Assembly (NCBI GenBank): GCA_017435615.1
Contig: JAFSET010000074.1
Location: 1-38,762 of the forward strand
DNA from: Oscillospiraceae bacterium
GTDB taxonomy: Bacteria; Bacillota; Clostridia; Oscillospirales; Oscillospiraceae
Length of the DNA stretch: 38,762 nucleotides
Direction of reading: 5' to 3'
Shown here: one piece after another, positions 32,452 to 38,762 of the stretch
How positions within the stretch are numbered: the stretch's first letter is position 1
Layout: every line of letters begins with the position of its first letter
Program-made: the position numbers and the translations under genes
Notes under the pieces: generated by a model
Told to the model about the DNA's origin: nothing
Databases searched by the model: none
Seen by the model: only the letters and a program-made list of their open reading frames with translations

Positions 32452-33003
32452 ATGGGCATTGTACGAGCCGCAGATTTTGATCTTTCAAAGTATTCGGAAG
32501 AAACCACTTTTATTCTTGATACCAACATTCTTTACTTCGTTCATTCCGGCTACTATCTGCCAACAGATCCGAAATGCATTTGCTATTCCAATTTAATTCA
32601 AAATATCATGAGTAATGGTAGAACAATCATTGTTTCGTCTTTAAATGTGCAAGAGCTTCTGTTTGGTATTGAGGGAAAAGAATACATGCGTTATCTTTCT
32701 GCTAATGGCATTAGCAAGAACTCTTATTCCAAGAAGGACTATCGTAAGAACCTTGCAGAACGACAAAACCTGAAAGCTAAGTTAAAAACCGTAATTACAG
32801 AGATTTCTACAGCATATACTTTGGCTGATGGTCAAATTAATTGTGGTCAAGTATACAATTATGCTGATCAGTTAGAAACGCACTGTTACGATCCCATTGA
32901 CTACATTCTGGTTGATAATATGTTGGCTCAAGGTAATGTTGTGTTTATCTCTGATGATACGGACTTCCAATTCGATAATAGAATTGAACTGATTACTGCA
33001 TAA
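32452..33003 (+). CDS. PIN-domain protein (putative ribonuclease)
   Basis: This 183-residue protein has the four acidic positions of a PIN nuclease: D23 (FILDTNILYF), E68 (SSLNVQELLFGIE), D150 or D155 (IDYILVDNML) and the D168/D169/D171 group (VFISDDTDF). PIN proteins usually cut RNA and serve as toxins of toxin-antitoxin pairs or as effectors. It is longer than a VapC toxin (about 130), with a Lys-rich insertion (KNSYSKKDYRKNLAERQNLKAKLKT-like) between the second and third acids. No VapB-type antitoxin is adjacent, so control probably comes from the two upstream genes. ATG 32452 follows AAGGAGG, which overlaps the STAS-like stop. AT-rich composition. Confidence 0.85.
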   Translation: MGIVRAADFDLSKYSEETTFILDTNILYFVHSGYYLPTDPKCICYSNLIQNIMSNGRTIIVSSLNVQELLFGIEGKEYMRYLSANGISKNSYSKKDYRKNLAERQNLKAKLKTVITEISTAYTLADGQINCGQVYNYADQLETHCYDPIDYILVDNMLAQGNVVFISDDTDFQFDNRIELITA

Positions 33004-33030
33004 GTACTCCAAAATGGAATGATCTACATA

Positions 33031-33092
33031 AGGGGCTGTAAAAAAGTCCCACCAAAAAGCAGGCTGTGCCGAAAGGTACAGCCTGCAAAAAT
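33031..33092. repeat. 60-bp hairpin repeat, copy R2
   Basis: Same orientation as R1 at 30932-30991, with a 33-base identical stretch holding the 12-bp stem and GAAA loop (33059-33086). On the minus strand the stem is followed by TTTTT, so it can act as a second terminator behind the acsB terminator. R1 and R2 bracket the GHKL/STAS/PIN module. Confidence 0.85.
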
Positions 33093-33100
33093 AGACACAA

Positions 33101-33137
33101 AACAAGAGCCTGTTGCAACTCGCAACAGGCTCTTGTT
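33101..33137 (-). terminator. Terminator of the cooS-cooC-acsB operon
   Basis: A perfect 16-bp stem (33101-33116 with 33122-33137) and a 5-base loop lie 8 bases past the acsB stop. On the minus strand the stem is followed by TTTGTG. Confidence 0.9.
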
Positions 33138-33145
33138 TATTGGGT

Positions 33146-35281
33146 TTACATATCGAAGGGCTCCATACCCAGAACCGGGTGGCCCACATTGCCCAGGTAC
33201 TCCAGCAACTGCTCGGGGTCCTCGGTGCAAATGGTTTCGTCAGCGATCATATCGGTGAAGTTTTCCACACCGTACATATCCAAAACGGTGGCATCCAAAC
33301 GCTCACGCATCTGGTCCTTCAGCATCTTGGGCATCCAGACGATACGGCCGGGGCCGCCTTCCGCAGCGATGAACTTCTTGGAGGAGATGAAGTGCTTGCC
33401 GTGGCCCATGAAGCCGGGGGTCTGAACACCGCCGCCGGTCATAGAGGCCATTTCGGAGAAGCTCATACCCAGGGGGGTCATGCCGGCGTGCTCACGGCAG
33501 GTGATGACAACACCCATGGAGCAGGGCTCCACGCCGCAGATACACTCGAAGCAGCCGCAGGAGGTCATGGGATCCTGGAACAGGGAGTACAGGGTGATCT
33601 TCTCAACAGCACCATGAGAGTACTTGTTCACAGCCTCGTCCATGGAGTCGTAACGGCCCAGCTTTTCGTCCTGGCAGCCGGTCTTCAGAATGGGCTGGCA
33701 GGGACCGGTGGGATCCAGCTCCTGAGTAGCCTTGGCATCCAGCCAGGAAACGGCACCGCACAGACCCAAACGCTCGGGGGTGACGATACATACGTGGCTG
33801 GGGGAGAAGGCCTGACACATAATACAGGTGTAGAAGGTGTCCACGGATTCGTCGGTCATAGAGGCCAGACGGGCATCACGCTTGTTGAAGATCTCGTTGG
33901 CCTTGGCACGCAGTTCCTTGTTCTGCTCAGCATCCACCACGATGGTGACCTGGCACTTGTCAACCACAACCTCGAATTCGCTCTTGACCTTGGCGTAGAG
34001 CACCTCGCCCAGGTGGGCAAACTTAAAGCCGGCCTCGTAGTCAGCCTTGCTGATACGGATACGGATCATATCACGCTGACCGGTGTGCATCACGCCTTCG
34101 ATGCAGTTGATCCAGGCGTGGATCTTACGCTCCATAACAGACTCGAAGTCTGCCTGCATGGCCTTGCCGGCCACTTCCACGGTGTAGGACAGGGAGATCT
34201 TGGAGCCAACGGGGATCTCGTCGATCTCGGGACCGATCACGGTGATCTTGTGATCCTCGATCTCCTGCATTTCCTTGGTCTGGACCAGCTCGAAGCAGTC
34301 CACACGGGAGCCGTCCACTTCCACCTGCATATCACCCTTACGGATGATCTCGCCTTCGAAAGCGGAGGCGTAGGAAACGGGAATGTCGATCTTGGTGATC
34401 TTCAGCTTGATGTCGCGGGCTTCCAGAGAGGTGGCGTTCCACTTGGAGGTATCCAGCTGCTGGATCAGGCTCTTGGGAACACGGAACATATTCTCGGTCT
34501 CGTTGGAGATAACGGGGAAGCCGAGCTGAATTGCGCCTGCGCCGTAAGATACGATCTCATCGGTCAGGGACTTGTAAGCGTTTACAAAGGCACGGATACG
34601 GTCCATGGTGTACTTGTACAGTGCCTTGGTGTCGCCGGGCTGGATCGCGCCGAAGATCAAAGCTGCACGCAGAGCCACGGAAACAACGTGGATCACAGAC
34701 TGATCCTCGTAGCCCAGGGGCACCACACGGACGCCTTCGCCCAGGTTCATACCGGACTCGGCGCAGTGCTTGACGGAGCTGCCGGTCAGGGTGACCAGCA
34801 GGCCCAGTGCCTGATAGGACTTGGCCAGCTCAACGGTCTCAGCAGGATCCTCAGCACCGCCGATGATAACGGCAACGCCGGGAATGTCGCCGGTAACCAG
34901 GGGCAGACCCAGGTTACGGACGAATGCGTCGGACAGGAAGCCCATCTCGGGCTCAGCATAAGGCTCAGCACCGTGCAGGTACTTCAGCACTTCCAAAAAC
35001 TCCGCGCACAGAGCGGAAGCAACACCGCTGTCGAACGCATCCTGCAGACGGGGGTTGCGGGTCATCATGGGATGAATGTCATTTTCCAAAGCTGCCTTCA
35101 GCTCACCCAGGTTGTTAATCTTCTTGCCGGTGATGCTGTAGTAGCAGGGAAGATTGTAAGCGGTATTGGGGAAAGCAACAGCTTCTGCCTCGCCGTACTG
35201 GGCAATGGCAGCGTCGATTGCGGCAACTGTACGCTCATAGTTGTAATCGTTACCGCCGAAAACTCTATCAAAAAGTGTCAA
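33146..35281 (-). CDS. acsB: Acetyl-CoA synthase (CODH/ACS alpha subunit)
   Basis: This 711-residue enzyme joins CO, a methyl group from the corrinoid protein and CoA into acetyl-CoA at its nickel-iron A cluster. Ligand cysteines are visible: C486, C489, C498 and C508 in CIMCQAFSPSHVC...GLCGAVSWLDAKA, and C575/C577 in the SCGCFEC segment, which hold the A cluster. The N-terminal CO-channel domain (from residue about 1 to 310) is present, so this is a bacterial-length AcsB. The start is TTG 35281 (reading TLFDRVFGG), 8 bases after AAGGAGG; the longer reading from 35509 lies within cooC. It is the last gene of the operon, 13 bases from cooC, whose stop overlaps the ribosome site. Confidence 0.95.
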   Translation of the reverse strand: MTLFDRVFGGNDYNYERTVAAIDAAIAQYGEAEAVAFPNTAYNLPCYYSITGKKINNLGELKAALENDIHPMMTRNPRLQDAFDSGVASALCAEFLEVLKYLHGAEPYAEPEMGFLSDAFVRNLGLPLVTGDIPGVAVIIGGAEDPAETVELAKSYQALGLLVTLTGSSVKHCAESGMNLGEGVRVVPLGYEDQSVIHVVSVALRAALIFGAIQPGDTKALYKYTMDRIRAFVNAYKSLTDEIVSYGAGAIQLGFPVISNETENMFRVPKSLIQQLDTSKWNATSLEARDIKLKITKIDIPVSYASAFEGEIIRKGDMQVEVDGSRVDCFELVQTKEMQEIEDHKITVIGPEIDEIPVGSKISLSYTVEVAGKAMQADFESVMERKIHAWINCIEGVMHTGQRDMIRIRISKADYEAGFKFAHLGEVLYAKVKSEFEVVVDKCQVTIVVDAEQNKELRAKANEIFNKRDARLASMTDESVDTFYTCIMCQAFSPSHVCIVTPERLGLCGAVSWLDAKATQELDPTGPCQPILKTGCQDEKLGRYDSMDEAVNKYSHGAVEKITLYSLFQDPMTSCGCFECICGVEPCSMGVVITCREHAGMTPLGMSFSEMASMTGGGVQTPGFMGHGKHFISSKKFIAAEGGPGRIVWMPKMLKDQMRERLDATVLDMYGVENFTDMIADETICTEDPEQLLEYLGNVGHPVLGMEPFDM

Positions 35282-35289
35282 CGTCTTTT

Positions 35290-35296
35290 CCTCCTT
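35290..35296 (-). promoter_or_regulatory. Ribosome binding site deciding the TTG start of acsB
   Basis: AAGGAGG on the minus strand ends 8 bases before TTG 35281 and overlaps the cooC stop codon. No ATG or GTG in frame lies at a usable distance. Confidence 0.8.
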
Positions 35297-36074
35297 AAGT
35301 ATTAGGGATATCATCCTGATCCAGGATCTGTTTAATTTTACGAATTTCTTCGATTGCCGCAGGGCTGCAGTCGTAAGGGGATTTTCCCTGACGGTCCGCG
35401 TCGATGACCTGAGTATTGTAGTGAATGATACCCAGCAGGTCCTCAGCGGGAATTGCGGACCGGATGAACTGTTCATCCTGGTCATCACGAACCTTGTTGG
35501 CGACCACACGGACCCGTTTTACCCCCAGATCCGATGCCAAACGCTTTACATTTCTGTAGGTTTGGACGGAACGGGCGCCGGGCTCGATCACAACAATGAA
35601 TTGGTCCATGTTTCCGGCGGTGCCACGGCCCAAATGCTCCAGGCCGGCCTCCATATCCATAATGACCACATCATTTTTGCGGTAGGTCAGGGCAGCGAGA
35701 ATGGATTTGAGCATCACGTGCTCCGGGCAGACACATCCGCTGCCGCCTAAATCCACAGTGCCCATCACAAGAAGCTTTACGCCGTTGATGCTCTTGGCAA
35801 ATTTCTCGGGGATATCTGCCACATAGGGGTTGAGCTTGTAAAACTTATTGTCGTCACTGGCACCGGTGCGCTCCTTTGCCAGGTCCTTCATTTTGGAAAT
35901 GGGAATGATCTGGTCCACTTCCTCCTGAGTAAGACCCAGCGCCAGACCCAAATTTGCGTCCGGGTCCACATCGGCAGCCAGAACAGTTCGGCCCTCATCG
36001 GCATATAATCTTGCCAGAGTGGAGGACAGGGTGGTTTTACCCACACCGCCCTTACCGGTAATGGCTAATTTCAT
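35295..36074 (-). CDS. cooC: CODH nickel-insertion ATPase CooC
   Basis: This 259-residue MinD/ParA-type P-loop ATPase helps load nickel into the C cluster of carbon monoxide dehydrogenase or into acetyl-CoA synthase. The deviant Walker A GKGGVGKTT (residues 7-15) includes the signature lysine, switch I is DVDPDANLG, Walker B is VVIMDMEAGLEHLGRGT, and the metal-binding CVC pair sits in GSGCVCPEHV (about 112-121). ATG 36074 is four bases past the cooS stop. A position between cooS and acsB fits a shared maturation role; whether it serves CODH, ACS or both (CooC versus AcsF) is uncertain. Confidence 0.92.
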   Translation of the reverse strand: MKLAITGKGGVGKTTLSSTLARLYADEGRTVLAADVDPDANLGLALGLTQEEVDQIIPISKMKDLAKERTGASDDNKFYKLNPYVADIPEKFAKSINGVKLLVMGTVDLGGSGCVCPEHVMLKSILAALTYRKNDVVIMDMEAGLEHLGRGTAGNMDQFIVVIEPGARSVQTYRNVKRLASDLGVKRVRVVANKVRDDQDEQFIRSAIPAEDLLGIIHYNTQVIDADRQGKSPYDCSPAAIEEIRKIKQILDQDDIPNT

Positions 36075-36078
36075 TGGC

Positions 36079-37983
36079 TTAGATACCTAAAGCAGCACGC
36101 TTGGCCTCGATGCAGGCGATCATCTTGTCGCCCAAAGCATCGATGTCAGTGTCCACAACGAACTTGGCCTCGACCCACTGGGTAACACCGTTTTCGCCCT
36201 GGAGCAGCTCGGTGACCTCGGTAGAGCCCTTGGAGTAGGGATCCACGCCCAGGAAGGTCTCAATACCGGTAGCCACAACGTAGTTACCGATGGAAACAGC
36301 CTTCTCGGACATCCATTCGGGAGCGCAGCCTACCACGGGAACCTGGGAGATGTTGATGCCCCAGTCCTTGGCAATATCGGAAGCCAGAACCATCATACGG
36401 GAGATATCCACGCAGGAGCCCATATGCAGAACAGGAGGAATACCGGCCAGCTCACAAACACGCTTCAGACCTGCGCCGCAGTACTCTTTTGCCTTTTCGG
36501 GATCCATCAGGCCGGCCTTGGCAGCAGCCTGAGCGGAACAGCCGGTGGTGATAACGATAATATCGTTCTCCAGCATCTTCTTCATCAGCTCGATGTGGGC
36601 AGTGTCGGGACGGACCTTGGGGTTGTTACAGCCAACCATAGCCACAGCGCCGCGGATAACACCGGAGTGTACGCACTCGACCAGAGGCTTGGTGGAGCCA
36701 AACTCGTCAACCTGGGAGTTGGCAACGCCGTCGAGAACCTTCTTGATGGCTTCCACAGAGTAGCCTACACGGGCCTTCTGCTTCTGATTGGGGATGTTCA
36801 CCAGCTCAGGTGTACGGTTCTTGAAGTTCTCGATTGCCATCTTCACGATTGCCTTTGCGTTTTCACCGGCAGTTTCAGCGTGGAACTGAATGAACTCGGA
36901 GTCAGGCATACGGGCAATGGGAGAGGTGGTGATGAACTTGGTGTGGAAGCACTTGCTCAAGGGGCCCAGTGCAGGGAAGATACACTGCACGTCCACCACG
37001 ATGGCTTCACAGGCACCGGTAAGTACAACATTCTCCTGGTTCAGGAAGTTACCGGCCATGGGGATACCGTGACGCATGGCAACTTCGTTGGAGGTACAGC
37101 AAACGCCGGAAACGGTGATGCCCTTGGCGCCCAAAGACTTGGCGTAGGCGATCATCTCGGGGTCGTTTGCGTAATAAACGATCATTTCAGACAAAGAAGG
37201 ATCGTGGCCGTGGACAACAATGTTCACGTTATCCTTCTCCATAACACCGATGTTTGCCTCGGTGTCCAGAGGCTTGGGAGTTCCGAACATAACGTCGGAG
37301 AACTCGGTGCCCATCATGGAGCCGCCCCAGCCGTCACTCAGACCTGCACGCAGAGACTGACGGATCAGAGCCTCAGGCAGAGAAGAACAGCCCATATGGG
37401 TCATATGCATTGCGGTCGCAATTTCACGGTCGATTGCCCGGGGCATGATCTCAGCCTTACGCCACAGCTCCTTGGTGTGCTCGGGAGCGCGCTGTGCGAA
37501 CTTCTGCTCGCCAAAGGGGAAGCCGTACTCCAGCAGGCCGATCTCAGCCATTTCGTGGGCCAGATCGTAAATGTCCTTGCCCTCGGTCTCCACGCCCCAT
37601 TCCTTGGCGATGCGGATCAGCTTTTCAGGGTCCTTGACCTGATAGTTGCCGCCTTCACGGGTCTGGTGCAGGGTATGCATGATCTCACGACCGTGGTCAG
37701 AGTGTGCTGCAGTACCGCCAACAGTAAAACGCAGATAGTTACGAGCAACGATGCCGTGTACATCACAGCCACAGATACCGCGAGGTGCCTTGGGAGTGAT
37801 ACGGCAGGGGCCCATAGAGCAGATCCGGCAGCAGGTACCGCCTTCGCCGAAGCCGCAGTGAGGAGTTTGGTTCTTGGCACGCTGCTGCCAAGTGTCTGCA
37901 CCAACCTTGGACGCGTTCTCCAACAGAGAGTTGGTGGCAGCTTCCATTTCCTCGATGGTTGTTAAAGATGCCCAATCCTTCAA
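36079..37983 (-). CDS. cooS: Ni-Fe carbon monoxide dehydrogenase catalytic subunit
   Basis: This 634-residue enzyme interconverts CO and CO2. N-terminal cysteines at 43, 51, 52, 55, 60, 71 and 73 (HCGFGEGGTCCRICSMGPCR and GICGCDVHG) fit the D and B clusters. Further C-cluster ligands lie in HGHDPSLSE, VCCTSNE, GCNN, TGCSAQAAAKAG and HMGSCVDISR. With acsB downstream it should supply CO to acetyl-CoA synthase. The start is TTG 37983 (KDWASLTTIEEME follows), 7 bases after AGGAGG; no ATG is close. It is first in the operon, behind a good promoter and a leader containing a hairpin. Confidence 0.95.
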   Translation of the reverse strand: MKDWASLTTIEEMEAATNSLLENASKVGADTWQQRAKNQTPHCGFGEGGTCCRICSMGPCRITPKAPRGICGCDVHGIVARNYLRFTVGGTAAHSDHGREIMHTLHQTREGGNYQVKDPEKLIRIAKEWGVETEGKDIYDLAHEMAEIGLLEYGFPFGEQKFAQRAPEHTKELWRKAEIMPRAIDREIATAMHMTHMGCSSLPEALIRQSLRAGLSDGWGGSMMGTEFSDVMFGTPKPLDTEANIGVMEKDNVNIVVHGHDPSLSEMIVYYANDPEMIAYAKSLGAKGITVSGVCCTSNEVAMRHGIPMAGNFLNQENVVLTGACEAIVVDVQCIFPALGPLSKCFHTKFITTSPIARMPDSEFIQFHAETAGENAKAIVKMAIENFKNRTPELVNIPNQKQKARVGYSVEAIKKVLDGVANSQVDEFGSTKPLVECVHSGVIRGAVAMVGCNNPKVRPDTAHIELMKKMLENDIIVITTGCSAQAAAKAGLMDPEKAKEYCGAGLKRVCELAGIPPVLHMGSCVDISRMMVLASDIAKDWGINISQVPVVGCAPEWMSEKAVSIGNYVVATGIETFLGVDPYSKGSTEVTELLQGENGVTQWVEAKFVVDTDIDALGDKMIACIEAKRAALGI

Positions 37984-37990
37984 AGTGAGT

Positions 37991-37997
37991 TCCTCCT
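37991..37997 (-). promoter_or_regulatory. Ribosome binding site deciding the TTG start of cooS
   Basis: AGGAGGA on the minus strand lies 7 bases before TTG 37983. The next in-frame start candidates are inside conserved sequence. Confidence 0.8.
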
Positions 37998-38013
37998 GAA
38001 TTCAAAATTTCGC

Positions 38014-38038
38014 ATCACTGTGCCGAAGACGCAGTGAT
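38014..38038 (-). promoter_or_regulatory. Hairpin in the cooS leader
   Basis: ATCACTG (38014-38020) and CAGTGAT (38032-38038) pair around an 11-base loop, inside the transcribed leader between the promoter at 38058-38086 and the ribosome site. It could be an operator or an RNA control element. Confidence 0.5.
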
Positions 38039-38057
38039 ACATAGTATGTCATCATTT

Positions 38058-38086
38058 ATATTACTCTTTTTTTGTCGGAAAGTCAA
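38058..38086 (-). promoter_or_regulatory. Promoter of the cooS-cooC-acsB operon
   Basis: On the minus strand, TTGACT (38081-38086), a 17-base spacer and TAATAT (38058-38063). The predicted leader is about 68 bases. Confidence 0.8.
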
Positions 38087-38161
38087 TGGTTATTCGCCGT
38101 AAAACCCGGCGTTTTCCCTATCCCTCCCCGGGGGATATTCTCTGCTGCCGCAAAATATATT

Positions 38162-38404
38162 TCATTTCATTCTTTTTTCCAGGGTGGAAGAGGATAGGGC
38201 TGTCAGATACACCCGGTCCATGCCGTACTCGGTAGACAGCACAAAGCTTTTGGGCAGCTCGTCACAGGGCACTACCTGACCCTCCTTTTCCGCACGGGCC
38301 AAAAACAGCCTTGTGCGCTTGGAGGTGGAGGTATTGTCCAAATCAAAAATGCCGATGACAGACTTTTCCCGTACCGCCATATCGTTGCCTATAGAAAGGT
38401 ACAT
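38162..38404 (-). CDS. remB: RemB/YaaB-like (DUF370) regulator
   Basis: This 80-residue protein matches the RemA/RemB-type DUF370 family in length and pattern: MYLSIGNDMAVREKSVIGIFDLDNTSTSKRTRLFL, then ELPKSFVLSTEYGMDRVYLTALSSSTLEKR. RemA relatives bind DNA and activate biofilm matrix genes in Bacillus; the role of the B-type protein in clostridia is not settled. ATG 38404 gives the family N-terminus; GTG at 38416 is an alternative, and the ribosome site (GGTG) is weak. It is not next to recF/gyrB, where the family often sits. Repeat element C begins about 20 bases upstream, so its promoter must lie in or beyond the repeat. Confidence 0.8.
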   Translation of the reverse strand: MYLSIGNDMAVREKSVIGIFDLDNTSTSKRTRLFLARAEKEGQVVPCDELPKSFVLSTEYGMDRVYLTALSSSTLEKRMK

Positions 38405-38423
38405 CCTGTTCACCACTTTCCGA

Positions 38424-38762
38424 AATTCCGATTGATCGAGTAGATTGCCCTAACGGGCAATGGCATTCTTCGAATGCCGGGGAAACGGATTGCCACACCA
38501 GTGACATCGGTCACTGGTTCGCAATGACACCGCTTTAGGTTTTTGTTTTGTTGCAATAGGAGAAAAAATGTTACGCATCAGCGTTTTTCCTGTTTAACGA
38601 AACGGTAGAAACCCACCGATTTGTCATTGCGAGCCAGTGCTCACACTGGCGTGGCAATCTCAAAATGCAAGGGTGTACGTTGGATAACCCAAAGGACCCT
38701 TTTCGGCCTGAAAATAATGATTATTTATTATTTTAGGTCCCTAATATCCTTTGACACCATAA
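38424..38762. repeat. MITE/BIME-like repeat element, copy C (cut by window end)
   Basis: This begins with AAATTCCGATTGATCGAG, a diverged version of the outer end of copies A and B. Two short hairpins follow (ATTGCCC/GGGCAAT near 38447 and GGCATTC/GAATGCC near 38462). GATTGCCACACCAGTG...GGTTCGCAATGAC (38489-38528) is one half module. GTCATTGCGAGCC (38623-38635) and GGCGTGGCAATCTCAAAA (38648-38665) then open a complete module matching copy A in reverse orientation, including the AATAATGATTATTTATTATT palindrome. The window ends inside it. Confidence 0.82.

Noticed and set aside
30932-33092. Transposon ends around the GHKL/STAS/PIN module
   Set aside because: The two copies are direct rather than inverted, no transposase or integrase lies between them, and each also works as a transcription terminator. 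An insertion or deletion history remains possible, so it is kept only as a finding.
33113-35305. 730-codon open frame opposite acsB
   Set aside because: It mirrors the codon pattern of acsB, has low-complexity His/Gly/Leu-rich sequence and no ribosome site. Similar antisense frames lie opposite the ABC genes (180-2174, 12422-14188), rel (8033-9700), the flavoenzyme (20583-22166) and cooS (36424-37965).
38091-38160. Terminator of remB
   Set aside because: Short dyads (CGCCG/CGGCG and TATCCC/GGGATA) are present but neither has a proper T run on the minus strand; not strong enough to list.

Overview
The window looks like chromosome from an anaerobic, gut-type clostridial Firmicute (Oscillospiraceae/Ruminococcaceae-like). 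The basis is AGGAGG-type Shine-Dalgarno sites before almost every gene, TTGACA/TATAAT-type promoters, many ABC exporters, a split transketolase, RemB and DUF1836 families, and a carbon monoxide dehydrogenase/acetyl-CoA synthase (CODH/ACS) cluster. No rRNA, tRNA, CRISPR array, transposase or integrase was seen. The core is GC-rich; two stretches (about 14.2-16.8 kb and 31.0-33.0 kb) are visibly AT-rich and look acquired.

Layout. 0.1-3.9 kb (-): a heterodimeric ABC exporter. 3.9-5.0 kb: a Nudix hydrolase and a CrtO-like acyltransferase transcribed from divergent promoters. 5.0-5.35 kb: repeat element copy A. 5.4-10.3 kb (+): recJ, the bifunctional ppGpp enzyme rel, and dtd. 10.4-14.1 kb (+): a second heterodimeric ABC exporter. 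14.2-16.7 kb: AT-rich convergent pair, an unrecognised 303-residue protein and a DUF4143 AAA ATPase. 16.8-18.6 kb (-): two-subunit transketolase. 18.8-22.6 kb (-): an operon of a 2-enoate-reductase-like flavoenzyme and the two subunits of aconitase X, behind a perfect consensus promoter. 22.7-25.9 kb (+): repeat copy B, then prmA, a DUF4015 glycoside-hydrolase-like membrane protein and a GH25 lysozyme. 26.1-28.5 kb (+): DUF1836 regulator with hflK and hflC. 28.6-30.9 kb (+): a GH94 phosphorylase. 31.2-33.0 kb (+): an AT-rich GHKL ATPase / STAS-like / PIN module between two copies of a 60-bp repeat. 33.1-38.0 kb (-): acsB, cooC, cooS. 38.2-38.4 kb (-): remB, then repeat copy C, which runs off the window.

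How the genes fit together. cooS-cooC-acsB encode the CO2/CO-to-acetyl-CoA enzyme and its nickel maturation ATPase, so the organism probably runs a Wood-Ljungdahl branch, although the corrinoid protein and methyltransferase genes are not in view. rel, recJ and dtd form a housekeeping stress/repair/translation-quality block. The aconitase X operon suggests a small-molecule dehydration plus enoate-reduction pathway of unknown substrate. The best candidate for an undescribed system is the 31.2-33.0 kb module: a histidine-kinase-like ATPase and a STAS-like protein, the two halves of a partner switch, coupled to a PIN-domain ribonuclease.
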